Source: Aquificota bacterium
Lineage (GTDB): Bacteria; Aquificota; Aquificia; Aquificales; Aquificaceae
NCBI GenBank assembly: GCA_018771605.1
Contig: CP076324.1
Coordinates: forward strand, 124,001-188,000
Direction: 5' to 3'
DNA: 64,000 nucleotides
In this document: one piece after another, positions 56,583-64,000 of the stretch
Position numbering within the stretch: position 1 is the first letter of the stretch
How the letters are laid out: every line of letters starts with the position of its first letter
Program-made: the position numbers and the translations under genes
The notes under the pieces: model-generated
What the model saw: the letters and a program-made list of their open reading frames with translations, nothing else
The model's database searches: none
What the model was told of the DNA's origin: nothing

Positions 56583-57500
56583 TCATTTACCCATCATCAC
56601 ATAGCTCAAAAGGGAAAGCAAAGCAAGAACAAAGGCACCGCCCAAAAGGGATGGTAGCTGGAAAAACCTCATCTTTGCCCTTGTAGACTCAATAAAAGCC
56701 ATCATAAAGGCTATAAAAACTATCTTTAAAAGGTATATTGCTGTAGAAGTTGCAAGGCTGGCAATGTCTGTGGAGTTTGCAATCCCCACTGGGAAGAATA
56801 TATCAATGGCAATGGTAAACAGTAGCATCTGTTTTATGTAATGCGCCCATTCCATAAGGGCTAAGTATCTTCCAGAATACTCAAGAAGCATACCCTCATG
56901 GATCATGGTTAGTTCAAGGTGTGTGTCTGGATTATCTACGGGAATCCTGCCTGTTTCTGCGATTATTGCAACTATAAAGGCGGAAAGGGCAAGGATGTGA
57001 GATGGCGTGTAAAGGGAAACACTTGAATTTACTATGTTTGATAGGTTTGTAGAGCCAGCGGATATGGCGGCAGTAAAAAGGCTAAGCATCATAGCTGGTT
57101 CAACAAGGATAGCCACCGTCATCTCCCTACTGCTACCTTCACCGCCAAAGGCTGTACCAGCATCAAGCCCCGCAAGAGCCATAAAAAACCTTCCAAGGGC
57201 AAGTATATAGATAAGGGCGATAATATCGGCCATATTACCAAAAAGGACCTTGTCTGTAATAACTGGCACCATCATGGTTGCCACAAGGGTTGAGGAGAAA
57301 ACAATGTAGGGCGTTACTCTAAAGATCCAAGATGAAATATTGGAAATAACCAATTCCTTTTTAAAAAGCCTTATAAGGTCGTAGTAAGGTTGAAAAATAC
57401 CAGGCCCCTGCCTTCCTTGCATGTTTGCCTTGAACTTTTTGATGATTCCATTAACAAGTGGCGCAAAAATTATAATTATCAAAAACTGAAAATATTCCAT
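56583..57500 (-). CDS. HyfC/NuoH-like membrane subunit
   Basis: 305 aa, about eight helices. NuoH-type features: MQGRQGPGIFQPYYDLIRLFKKE near the N-terminus, FMALAGLDAGTAFGGEGSSREM, and ETGRIPVDNPDTHLELTMIHEGMLLEYSG, the conserved quinone-side/cytoplasmic loop. It forms the membrane junction between the peripheral arm and antiporter subunits. It is 2 bp from the hyfB-like gene and 13 bp from hyfE. The reading frame is intact even though both neighbours are damaged. Confidence 0.9.
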   Translation of the reverse strand: MEYFQFLIIIIFAPLVNGIIKKFKANMQGRQGPGIFQPYYDLIRLFKKELVISNISSWIFRVTPYIVFSSTLVATMMVPVITDKVLFGNMADIIALIYILALGRFFMALAGLDAGTAFGGEGSSREMTVAILVEPAMMLSLFTAAISAGSTNLSNIVNSSVSLYTPSHILALSAFIVAIIAETGRIPVDNPDTHLELTMIHEGMLLEYSGRYLALMEWAHYIKQMLLFTIAIDIFFPVGIANSTDIASLATSTAIYLLKIVFIAFMMAFIESTRAKMRFFQLPSLLGGAFVLALLSLLSYVMMGK

Positions 57501-57502
57501 CT

Positions 57503-59464
57503 CTACACCCCAAATATCAAAAGTACAATGAGCGTTATCAATATGTAGCCAAGATAAAGGTGAAGGCTTCCTGACTGAAGAAGCCTTATTTTGCTTGCAA
57601 GTCTGTGTATAAACAGCACACCAGGTTCATAAATGTACTTTTCAAAAAAGGGCGTTATCTCGCTTTTATATTTTATGGACTTAACAAAGAAGGGTTTTAC
57701 AATATAAGAGACAGATATTTCTCTCCTTGGAAGGTATATACCTTTGAATATAAGCTTTATGGGCTTTGTAAAGCCAGTAGCCGTGTATTGCATTCTGGGG
57801 GTAAGGGAAGGTATGCCACAGTCCCAAGAATCACCATACCTTGCCCTTTTCTTACCACCTACTATGTATATAAAGAACATGATAGCAAGGCTTACGATTA
57901 TCATGGTTGCAAGAACAAAGCCAGGTGATAATCCAGAGCCAGTTTCCTTTATAAGGATAAGTCCTTCGTAAGAAGGCAGGCCATAAGAGCCGTTGATCAT
58001 GGAAGATGCGGGAGCTATGATATTTGATACGGTGCCAGGAAATATACCCAGTAGAAGGCATAGGACCGCAAGCATAGCCATGCCAAGTATCATTGAGGGT
58101 GATACCTCCTTTGCCTCTTCCGCGTGCTTACTCCTTGGCATACCAAGGAAGGATATGCCAAAGGCTTTTACAAAACATGCTGCCGCAAGGGCACCTGTGA
58201 GCGCAAGGACAGCACCGCCAAGGGGAGAGATGATCTTCACCGTTATGGAAGGCACATTAAAACCAAGCAGAAGGGACTGGTAAGTTAGCCACTCGCTTAC
58301 AAAACCGTTAAAGGGCGGAAGGGCACATATGGAAACAGAGCCTATAAGAAAGAATAGGCTTGTATAGGGCATTACTTTAATGAGCCCGCCAAGCTTTTCC
58401 ATATTTTTTGTATGCATTGCATGAAGCACAGATCCTGCGCTAAGAAACAATAAACCTTTAAATACTGTATGGTTAAGTATGTGGTATAAACCAGCCATAA
58501 GTGCAAGGGATGCCAAAGCATTCATACCATAGGCCTTAAACAGCATAGAAGCACCAATGCCTAAGAGTATGATGCCTATGTTCTCAATGCTACTGTATGC
58601 AAGCAGCTTTTTTAGGTCATTTTCCATAAGAGCGTATATCACACCCAACACAGCGGATACGGCTCCCACTATTAGCACCGTTATGCCCCACCATTCGGGA
58701 CCACCACCGAGCATATCCATGCATACCCTTATAAAGCCATAAACCCCCCGTCTTTATCATCACACCAGACATTAGGGATGAAATGTTGGAAGGTGCCGTA
58801 GGATGCGCCCTTGGTAGCCATGTATGTAAGGGAATTATCCCAGCCTTTGTACCAAAGCCAATAAGGGCAAAAATAAACACAATATTTTTTATTTCAATTG
58901 GTATATTTAAGGAAGAGGCTTTTATGTCTGAAAAACTCATACTTCCACTGTAATAATAGAGCAAAAGAAAGAGCACGATGATAAAAGCAGTGCCAATATG
59001 TGTCATAACCGCATAAACAAGCCCAGCTTTGACAGATTTTTCATCCCTTTCAAATATAACAAGAAAGTATGATAGGATGGACATGGTTTCCCAAAACACA
59101 AGGAAGGTTATTATGTTTTGAGATAGTATTACAGCATACATGCTAAGTATAAAGAGATTAAACAAGAAGGCCATAAGCAACTTATTATTGATATGTTTTG
59201 TATATCCTATTGAGTAAAACGACACAGGAATTGAGAGAATAGATATAAGTAGTATGAAAAACCCGACAAAGCATCTCCACCAAAGGAAAAATCAAAGATA
59301 GATGAAGCCTTAAAGCTTATAGTAAAAGAAAAGTCTGTAATAAGCAATCTCAAACCATAAATTGCAAAGGAAATAGAAGCTACTATAGAAAATAGGTACA
59401 TTAAGGTGTTTAGTATTTTTGGTATGGATATGGAAGGCGATCCTTCAACTTCCTCTGTATCCAT
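57503..59464 (-). pseudogene. hyfB/NuoL-like subunit with two homopolymer frameshifts
   Basis: First gene of the Hyf/Ehr operon. The coding potential runs over 654 codons in three frames: 59464 to ~59257 (MDTEEVEGSPSISIPKILNT), ~59261 to ~58750 (VIFERDEKSVKAGLVYAVMT, GTKAGIIPLHTWLPRAHPTA) and ~58744 to 57503 (KKLLAYSSIENIGIILLGIG, ALPPFNGFVSEWLTYQ). One T seems lost from a T5 run (plus-strand A run 59257-59261), and one G seems gained in a G6 run (plus-strand C run 58744-58749). Either the gene is decaying or the consensus has homopolymer errors. A TATAAT ends 7 nt before its ATG. Confidence 0.82.
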
Positions 59465-59486
59465 GTTTATTATTATAGCACATTTT

Positions 59487-59712
59487 ACCTGTGGGTTGAG
59501 AAATTAATCTTAGGATAGGGCATACACCCACGCATATCCTTGTAAAAGATAAACAGGACAACTAAGGCGGATGTACGCTGACGCATACTCACAAACAATG
59601 TAGGGCTAAAAGCCCATATGTCATTACAGTAAAATATAGGCAGATTTAGAACCTGCCATTACAGGCATCATACATCGGTACCACTACATAAAATTGATTT
59701 CTTATCTGGCGT
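59487..59712. repeat. Degenerate MITE-like element upstream of atpC
   Basis: Left end ACCTGTGGGTTGAGAAATTA (59487 on) and right end GATTTCTTATCTGGCGT (to 59712) resemble the insertion-sequence ends with several changes. The 226-bp interior has no gene; it shares CCACTACAT..AAAAT near its right end with the element at 9115-9248 and holds a small GGGCTAAAAGCCC hairpin. It fills the 59465-59737 gene-free gap. Confidence 0.5.
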
Positions 59713-59722
59713 ATAAGAATGG

Positions 59723-59728
59723 TATAAT
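59723..59728 (+). promoter_or_regulatory. -10 element of atpC
   Basis: TATAAT ends 9 nt before the ATG at 59738 with no Shine-Dalgarno site. It lies 11 bp beyond the element's right end; no convincing -35 is seen at 16-18 bp. Confidence 0.45.
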
Positions 59729-59737
59729 TTTATAGCC

Positions 59738-60139
59738 ATGATTAAGGTAGAGGTAGTTACGCCCAAGGGCTTGCATTTTTCCAAGGAGGTCAACTCCGTA
59801 AACATACCTACCGCAGAGGGTGAGATAGGAGTCTTGGAAAAGCACATGTATCTTATGACCATGCTAAAGCCAGGGCTTGTTTATTTTGATGGCAAGATGG
59901 AAAACGGTATTGCGGTAACTTATGGTTTTGTGGATGTTACACCAGAAAAGGTTATAATCCTTGCAGAAGAAGCCTATAACATAGGGGAGATAGACGCAGG
60001 TAAGGAAAAAGAACTCTTTGACCAAGCCGTAAAAAGGCTTGCAACCGCACAAACCATGGAAGAGATAGAAGAGCTGGAAAAGGCAAAAGAAAGGGCAAGG
60101 ACCTTATTAGAATTAGTTGAGAGGTTTGGAAGGGTATAG
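59738..60139 (+). CDS. atpC: F1F0 ATP synthase epsilon subunit
   Basis: 133 aa. IKVEVVTPKGLHFSKEVNSV, PTAEGEIGVLEKHMYLMTML, YGFVDVTPEKVIILAEEAY in the N-terminal beta-sandwich, then the two-helix C-terminus (AQTMEEIEELEKAKERARTL). It couples rotation and inhibits ATP hydrolysis. The other atp genes are not adjacent, as in other Aquificaceae with scattered atp genes. Its 3' end overlaps the next gene by 23 bp. Confidence 0.93.
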   Translation: MIKVEVVTPKGLHFSKEVNSVNIPTAEGEIGVLEKHMYLMTMLKPGLVYFDGKMENGIAVTYGFVDVTPEKVIILAEEAYNIGEIDAGKEKELFDQAVKRLATAQTMEEIEELEKAKERARTLLELVERFGRV

Positions 60140-60830
60140 GGAGTTTGAATTCTTTAGAGGTAAGGTAAGGTTTAAACAGCCGAGAGCTCACAGGCTTTCC
60201 ATAGTAGAAATCCTTTTTGTGGCAAATCTAAAGGGCATTAAAAAAAGCTCTAAGGTGGTTGATCTGGGTGCAGGCTTTGGTGCCCTATCCATACTTACAG
60301 CCCTAAGATACCAATGCCAGGTATGGGCTATAGAAAGGGATCCAATTATGCTGGAGCTATTAAGATACAATGTAAAGGTAAATAACTTAGAAGATAGAAT
60401 ACACATTTTGGACCTTGATTTAAGATACATAAAGGAAGATTTAAGTCCCCACATCTTTGATGTTGCAATAGCAAATCCACCTTTTTACAAAGGACAAGCA
60501 AAAGATAATATTTATCATCATGAAAGTGATACTAGCCTTGAAGATTTTATAAAATCAGGAAGCTTTTTGTTAAAAGATGGTAGAGGTTTTAATATATTGA
60601 TCGCTTCAAATAGATTGGTAGAAGCACTAATGCATATCAAAAAATATAATATGAATGCGGCTTCTCTAAGAATTTTTTATCCAAAACATGATAAAAACGG
60701 GAAAATAACGCATATATACGCTTTAAAAAATCTAAACCCCGCTTTAATAATTGAAAAACCTCTTATAATCAATGAAAAAGGTGGAGAATATACTCAAGAA
60801 GTTAAAAACATACTTGAGAGTTTTTTATGA
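60117..60830 (+). CDS. TrmN6/YfiC-like SAM-dependent methyltransferase
   Basis: 237 aa, start codon TTG at 60117 (or 60126). SAM motif VVDLGAGFGALSILTA, acidic ribose-binding E in AIERDPIMLELL, and the N6-adenine catalytic motif NPPFYKG. The overall order fits tRNA1(Val) adenine-37 N6-methyltransferase TrmN6 (YfiC). Other small-substrate N-methyltransferases share NPPF/Y, so substrate is uncertain. The 3' half is AT-richer than neighbours. Confidence 0.82.
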   Translation: MRGLEGYREFEFFRGKVRFKQPRAHRLSIVEILFVANLKGIKKSSKVVDLGAGFGALSILTALRYQCQVWAIERDPIMLELLRYNVKVNNLEDRIHILDLDLRYIKEDLSPHIFDVAIANPPFYKGQAKDNIYHHESDTSLEDFIKSGSFLLKDGRGFNILIASNRLVEALMHIKKYNMNAASLRIFYPKHDKNGKITHIYALKNLNPALIIEKPLIINEKGGEYTQEVKNILESFL

Positions 60831-60859
60831 TATAATTGATAAGATTTAGGAGGAAGTGT

Positions 60860-61411
60860 ATGAGGCTACCAGAAAAGCTTGTAGAAAGGATAGCGGACAG
60901 AATTATAAAAGAACTCTACGAAAAAGAAAGAATTATAGAGCCAGAGGACCCATACACTTTTAGGAAAAGGATAATAGCCATATTTAAAGAAGCAGAGGAG
61001 GAGGAAAAACTACTTGATGAAAAAACAAAAGAAATACTAAAAGAAAAGCTTGATCTCTTAGAAGAGGCAAGCCTTGACTACAGGACAGCATATAAGACAG
61101 TAAGAAGTAAATTGGCCGAGGAAATGAATATACACACCAGTAGGCGGGAAAGGATGAACCAAATAGCCCATAGAATAAGGGACATGATAATGGAAGATCC
61201 ACAGGTGGAGATATACGAAGAGCCTATAATAATAAGGAATAAGATAAGGGAGATTCTTATGGAGGCGGTAAGAGAGGAGGAAGAGATAGACAAGGAAGTA
61301 AGAGAAAGGATAAGGTCCTACTCAAGGAGGATAGTGGAAGGCACGCCAGAGTGGAATCACCTTTATAAGAGAATATATGAAGATGCACTAAAAAGGAGAG
61401 GGCTACTTTAG
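60860..61411 (+). CDS. DUF507 family protein, two tandem units
   Basis: 183 aa from ATG 60860 (SD TTAGGAGGAAG). Two similar halves, each about one DUF507 unit: RLPEKLVERIADRIIKELYE with PEDPYTFRKRIIAIFKEAEE, and RRERMNQIAHRIRDMIMEDP with EPIIIRNKIREILMEAVREE. Rich in Glu, Arg and Ile; helical. DUF507 is typical of Aquificae and some Deltaproteobacteria; function unknown. Its stop overlaps the convergent peptidase stop. Confidence 0.8.
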   Translation: MRLPEKLVERIADRIIKELYEKERIIEPEDPYTFRKRIIAIFKEAEEEEKLLDEKTKEILKEKLDLLEEASLDYRTAYKTVRSKLAEEMNIHTSRRERMNQIAHRIRDMIMEDPQVEIYEEPIIIRNKIREILMEAVREEEEIDKEVRERIRSYSRRIVEGTPEWNHLYKRIYEDALKRRGLL

Positions 61412-62013
61412 GGGAGATAAGCTATGGGGTTTTGTCTTATGCCGTACTTTAGCACCTCATAGTGAAGGTGTGGGCCAAAGGCTCTTCCAGTGGTTCCCAC
61501 ATTGCCTATTATCTGTCCCTTAACCACCCTGTCTGAATAATTTACCTTTATATCGGAAAGGTGTGCGTACAAAGTGGCAAAGCCATAGCCATGATATATA
61601 ATCACCGTTTTCCCATAGCCCCTTATCCAACCTGCGTATATAACTCTACCATCTGCGGAAGCCACAACGGGCGTACCATAGGGTGTGGATATATCTATGC
61701 CTGTATGGAATTCCCTTCTCCTGCCCATAACCCTCCAACCATAATCGGAGGTTATAACACCTACCACAGGCCATAGGTCTGGTTTAACTGTTTCCACTAT
61801 TTTTACGTTTATAAGCTCTTTCATAGCCTCTTCTGCCGACATTTCAACTGCAACTATCTTATTTACCGTATCCACATCAAGTATTTCGCTGTCCGTTTGT
61901 TCTAACTCTTGGGGAATGCCCTTTGTAGGCCCGCCTATACCCAAGGGAGATACATCCACCACGGGCTTACAAAGAGCTCCCACAAGGATAAGGGCAAGCA
62001 TATACTTCTTCAT
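61408..62013 (-). CDS. M23 family (LytM-type) peptidoglycan endopeptidase
   Basis: 201 aa with signal peptide (YMLALILVGALC, probably lipoprotein or Sec). The LytM domain fills the C-terminal half: DYGWRVMGRRREFHTGIDIS with the zinc His and Asp, PVVASADGRVIYAG, YGKTVIIYHGYGFATLYAHL with the catalytic His, and GPHLHYEV with the final zinc His. All metal ligands are present, so it should be active. SD AAGGAGGTAGGGTC. Confidence 0.9.
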   Translation of the reverse strand: MKKYMLALILVGALCKPVVDVSPLGIGGPTKGIPQELEQTDSEILDVDTVNKIVAVEMSAEEAMKELINVKIVETVKPDLWPVVGVITSDYGWRVMGRRREFHTGIDISTPYGTPVVASADGRVIYAGWIRGYGKTVIIYHGYGFATLYAHLSDIKVNYSDRVVKGQIIGNVGTTGRAFGPHLHYEVLKYGIRQNPIAYLP

Positions 62014-62041
62014 GACCCTACCTCCTTGGGTTTATCTTGAA

Positions 62042-62071
62042 AACTCTACCACAGGGTTGCAAACTTTGTCA
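62042..62071 (-). promoter_or_regulatory. Promoter of the M23 peptidase gene
   Basis: Minus strand: TTGACA (62071-62066), 18 bp, TAGAGT (62047-62042). Leader of ~22 nt with a strong Shine-Dalgarno site. Confidence 0.6.
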
Positions 62072-62101
62072 AGAGGTTTTAGAGGCTGTTTCAAAAATCT
62101 C

Positions 62102-62130
62102 TTGCCAGCACACCTTTAATGGGTTATAAT
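62102..62130 (+). promoter_or_regulatory. Promoter of the 240-nt non-coding RNA
   Basis: TTGCCA (62102-62107), 17 bp, TATAAT (62125-62130). Start expected at 62137-62139, just before the structured G/C-rich segment. Confidence 0.8.
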
Positions 62131-62136
62131 ATATAC

Positions 62137-62380
62137 TGTGAAGCCCCAAGAGTGGACGGGCACCACCTCTGGATGGAACAAGTGGGCTCGGCGGGTCTTA
62201 TGACCCGTTAATGGGAGTTCTTGGGGTAGCGGCGCTGACTGCGCTCTCTCCTGAGGCTATTAGAAGCCTCTGTCCTGGGGCATATGGCTTACCAGGGCAA
62301 GTGGGGAGACCCTATATGGGCGCGAGTTCCCGCTGCAGGGGGCGGGGACGTAGCCTACGAATATGTTAGTAGGCTATTTT
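62137..62380 (+). ncRNA. Structured non-coding RNA of unknown family
   Basis: A G/C-rich stretch much richer than flanking DNA, with its own promoter and terminator and no sensible reading frame. Pairings visible: GCCCCAAGA (62143-62151) with TCTTGGGGT; hairpin CGGGTC-TTAT-GACCCG (~62192-62207); hairpin GAGGCT-ATTAG-AAGCCTC (~62253-62270); CATATGG with CCTATATG around AGGG/CCCT (~62281-62318). No GGAAG/AGCA helix-8 motif (SRP RNA), no RNase P core motifs and no tRNA-like ends (tmRNA) were found. 6S RNA is possible. A CAU tRNA gene follows. Confidence 0.7.
62351..62380 (+). terminator. Intrinsic terminator of the non-coding RNA
   Basis: Perfect 8-bp stem TAGCCTAC (62351-62358) / GTAGGCTA (62369-62376) with a 10-nt loop, followed directly by a T-run (62377-62381). 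Confidence 0.85.
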
Positions 62381-62400
62381 TGAAACACCCTGAGAGGTTT

Positions 62401-62406
62401 TATAAT
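62401..62406 (+). promoter_or_regulatory. -10 element of the tRNA gene
   Basis: TATAAT 12 nt before the tRNA; a -35-like TTTTGA (62378-62383) lies 17 bp upstream and overlaps the terminator T-run. Confidence 0.55.
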
Positions 62407-62418
62407 ATTTACCCACAA

Positions 62419-62490
62419 GGGTGCGTAGCTCAATGGCAGAGCGGGCGGCTCATAACCGCCCGGTTGGGGGTTCGAGTCCTCCCGCACCCA
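62419..62490 (+). tRNA. tRNA with CAU anticodon (elongator Met, or Ile-lysidine type)
   Basis: 72 nt. Acceptor GGGTGCG pairs with CGCACCC; discriminator A; CCA is not encoded. D-arm GCTC-AATGGCA-GAGC; anticodon stem GGCGG/CCGCC around CTCATAA (anticodon CAU); T-arm with GTTCGAGTC. The 1-72 pair is intact, and the anticodon stem lacks the three G-C pairs of initiator tRNA, so it is not tRNA-fMet. Elongator Met and lysidine-Ile cannot be separated safely by eye. Confidence 0.9.
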
Positions 62491-62967
62491 CTAATTCAAA
62501 AAACCTTTCAAAAGGTCTCCAAAGAAGACAAAAACACCTATCCTTATAGCCCTTGCTACCAAGCTTGCCACTATAAAGGTAAGCAAAGGCATATGGAAAA
62601 GTCCAGCAAGCCAACAGACCAGTTTGTAAGGCTCGCCTATAAGCACAGCCCAAAAGCCATATCTATGGAATAGGGCTTCGCCCTTCATATAAAGCCTTTC
62701 TCCAAAAATTCTTTTGACAAAAACCTCTCCTAACAACTTTGCAAGGTAATAAGCTACAATGGCACCAGCCAAATTTCCCACAAGGGACACCCAGCCAGCC
62801 ATATATGGGCTAAGGCCAAAGAGTGGAGCGCTTACAATAAAAGGATAGGGAGGTATGGGCTGGATTATAGATTCTGTAAAGGAAAGGATAAAAAGGGCTG
62901 TATAGCCATGGTCTTGCACAAAAGTCTCTGCCCATGCCTTTAGGCCAGGGAAGAACTGTTCAAGCAT
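62491..62967 (-). CDS. VTT-domain (DedA/YqaA-like) membrane protein
   Basis: 158 aa. TALFILSFTESIIQPIPPYPFI, then GWVSLVGNLAGAIVAYYLAKLLGE, and FWAVLIGEPYKLVCWLAGLF with later FIVASLVARAIRI. These are the re-entrant Pro- and Gly-rich segments of the SNARE-associated/VTT family, implicated in lipid scrambling or envelope homeostasis. It is short, like YqaA proteins. The stop codon directly abuts the tRNA 3' end on the other strand, and the start overlaps the MBL-fold gene by one base. Confidence 0.82.
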   Translation of the reverse strand: MLEQFFPGLKAWAETFVQDHGYTALFILSFTESIIQPIPPYPFIVSAPLFGLSPYMAGWVSLVGNLAGAIVAYYLAKLLGEVFVKRIFGERLYMKGEALFHRYGFWAVLIGEPYKLVCWLAGLFHMPLLTFIVASLVARAIRIGVFVFFGDLLKGFLN

Positions 62968-63749
62968 TAAAGATGAACCTCCATAAAGTCCTCTGCAGGG
63001 ATTACTGGTAGATTATACTTTTCTGAAAGGCCTTGGGCTACTTTTTTGGGGTCATGGCTTGTAAGGAATTCATAACCAAAATGGGTAAGTATAACCTTCT
63101 TAGGCTTTAAATTGCTTATTAACCTTTCCGCATCTTCTACTGTAAGGTGGTCAATAGGCTTTGTTTTTTTGTATAGAGTAGTATTTATTATCATAATGTC
63201 CACATTTTGCGGGTACATTTTAAGCATTTTATCCTCGTAAAGGGCGCAGGAAACATAAAGGACCTTATCATTAAAAAGTAAAGCGTAAGTCTCTACTCCG
63301 TGATGGGTGTGTTTCATAACAGCTTTTACCCTTATGGATTTATACGATAGCTCCACGCCTTCTTCCAAATGGCCTTCCTTTGCAAGCCTTTCTCTTATGA
63401 AAGGAAGAACTACCCTCTCATGGCCTTCAAAGGCGGATTTTGGAGCAAAGAGAGCAACGTTTTTCAATTTTCCACCATCAGTGGCGGATTCAATTACTGC
63501 GTTTACATCGGAAGAGTGGTCTAAGTGTATGTGGGAAAGGACTACAAGGTCAATGTGCCTCGGGTCTATGCCAAGCTGATGGAGGTATACAAAGGCGCCA
63601 GGACCTGGGTCCACATGGACAAGATTCCCAGAAAGCTCTATTAGAAAACCACCAGACCTTCTTAAAAACCTAAAGACACTGGCTCTACCGCCTGCAGTTC
63701 CTAAGAATATTATTCTATCCAACGTACTAATATGGAATTGCTTGGGCAA
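62967..63749 (-). CDS. Metallo-beta-lactamase-fold hydrolase
   Basis: 260 aa. RIIFLGTAGGRASVFRFLRR, VHVDPGPGAFVYLHQLG, the metal motif SHIHLDHSSDV (HxHxDH), KHTHHGVETYALLF, and final His in LTHFGYEFL. Overall close to the RNase Z-like/phosphodiesterase branch of the fold, without the RNase Z exosite arm. Substrate unknown. The ATG at 63749 lies inside the ferredoxin gene's end; a TTG at residue 10 is the alternative. Confidence 0.83.
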   Translation of the reverse strand: MPKQFHISTLDRIIFLGTAGGRASVFRFLRRSGGFLIELSGNLVHVDPGPGAFVYLHQLGIDPRHIDLVVLSHIHLDHSSDVNAVIESATDGGKLKNVALFAPKSAFEGHERVVLPFIRERLAKEGHLEEGVELSYKSIRVKAVMKHTHHGVETYALLFNDKVLYVSCALYEDKMLKMYPQNVDIMIINTTLYKKTKPIDHLTVEDAERLISNLKPKKVILTHFGYEFLTSHDPKKVAQGLSEKYNLPVIPAEDFMEVHL

Positions 63750-63940
63750 TCCTCTGCCACTTGTAAAAGTTCATCCAACACACTGCTTATAGATACTTTA
63801 ATAAAAACAAGGGGGAGGCCATCCCCCCTGTCCACAAAAACCTCCGGCAATCTCTCATAACAAAGCTGGCAGGCTGTGCAGGTATCTATGTCAACCTCTA
63901 TTTTTAAACCTCTTCCGTTATTATGGAGCCACTGGGACAT
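63710..63940 (-). CDS. Single-cluster 4Fe-4S ferredoxin
   Basis: Up to 76 aa from ATG 63940; the core is KIEVDIDTCTACQLCYERLP with CxxCxxC and the fourth Cys in AEDCPSNSI. That is the layout of small monocluster ferredoxins. The first ~11 residues (SQWLHNNGRGL) have no family match, so the real start may be a rarer codon near 63907. The ATG overlaps the neighbouring ferredoxin fragment by 37 bp. Confidence 0.82.
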   Translation of the reverse strand: MSQWLHNNGRGLKIEVDIDTCTACQLCYERLPEVFVDRGDGLPLVFIKVSISSVLDELLQVAEDCPSNSILVRWIE

Positions 63941-64000
63941 TCGTCAGTAACCTCTTTTACCTCATTTTCCAACTCTGCCGGAACCATCATCCAACCATCT
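63904..64000 (-). CDS. C-terminal end of another ferredoxin-like protein (runs off the window)
   Basis: Open frame from the window edge to TAA at 63904. It codes DGWMMVPAELENEVKEVTDE, CPSGSI and ITEEV, where the CPSGSI segment is the fourth-Cys motif of a monocluster 4Fe-4S ferredoxin. It is a probable tandem paralog of the next gene. The CxxCxxC part would lie outside. Confidence 0.7.
   Translation of the reverse strand, partial: DGWMMVPAELENEVKEVTDECPSGSIITEEV

Noticed and set aside
62137-62380. SRP RNA, tmRNA or RNase P RNA identity for the structured RNA
   Set aside because: No GGAAG..AGCA helix-8 loop, no tRNA-like 5'/3' ends or tag reading frame, and no GAGGAAAGTC or ACAGAAA core motif could be found; kept as unassigned.
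1-64000. CRISPR arrays, prophage or rRNA genes
   Set aside because: No regularly spaced repeats, phage structural genes or rRNA-like sequence were seen; the only repeats are the insertion-sequence family and its flanks.

Overview
The window looks like the chromosome of a thermophilic, autotrophic, denitrifying member of the Aquificaceae (Hydrogenobacter/Thermocrinis relatives). This rests on a fused siroheme decarboxylase of the NirDL type, a fumarate-reductase-like iron-sulfur subunit, a two-subunit glycine decarboxylase, purine-rich AGG/ATA-rich coding DNA, very tight gene packing with overlapping 3' ends, and a complete nitrite-to-N2 gene set beside hydrogenase genes. No species name can be fixed from sequence alone.

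Layout. 1-9.1 kb: core genes (cdaA edge, folP, frdB/sdhB, flgA, NUDIX, dnaN, gcvPB, recR, a ChaN-like gene, hisC, DUF3501). 9.1-31.8 kb: denitrification. nirDL and an NrdG-like radical SAM gene lie on the plus strand. The minus-strand nir operon (nirS, nirN with an extra cytochrome, a V4R gene, nirJ, nirF, cobA) makes cytochrome cd1 and heme d1. A heme-copper-type nitric oxide reductase set (two paralogous multi-helix subunits, a CuA subunit, a tiny membrane protein, Sco) follows. Then come an unusual cytochrome b/ferredoxin/MvhD fusion and the nos operon (nosZ, nosB-like, nosL, nosD, nosF, nosY, cytochromes c), with DUF2249 and cytochrome c'-like genes. FNR-like boxes mark several of these promoters.

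31.9-59.5 kb: an Ehr/Hyf-like membrane complex operon (hyfB-C-E-F-G-I) on the minus strand, cut inside hyfE by a 20.4-kb composite element. Two nearly identical 965-bp insertion sequences bound it, and an exact 28-bp direct repeat of hyfE sequence flanks it. The cargo is murA, a Gfo/Idh/MocA oxidoreductase, and a sigma-54 activator with an adjacent sigma-54 promoter. That promoter drives a sulfate assimilation operon: a sulfite reductase-MoaD-APS reductase triple fusion, a TauE-like permease, a siroheme methyltransferase and ATP sulfurylase. A flavoprotein, a V4R protein, a cytoplasmic Huc-like [NiFe] hydrogenase operon with NHL, NifU-Rieske and TPR partners, and two DUF1641 genes complete it. 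The interrupted complex lacks Ni-binding cysteines, and its hyfB carries two homopolymer frameshifts.

59.5-64 kb: atpC behind a degenerate element, a TrmN6-like methyltransferase, DUF507, an M23 peptidase, an unidentified structured RNA of about 240 nt with its own promoter and terminator, a CAU-anticodon tRNA, a VTT membrane protein, a metallo-beta-lactamase-fold protein and two ferredoxins. Many transcription-unit first genes have a -10 box only 6-9 nt before the start codon, which suggests widespread leaderless mRNAs, while operon-internal genes carry strong Shine-Dalgarno sites.
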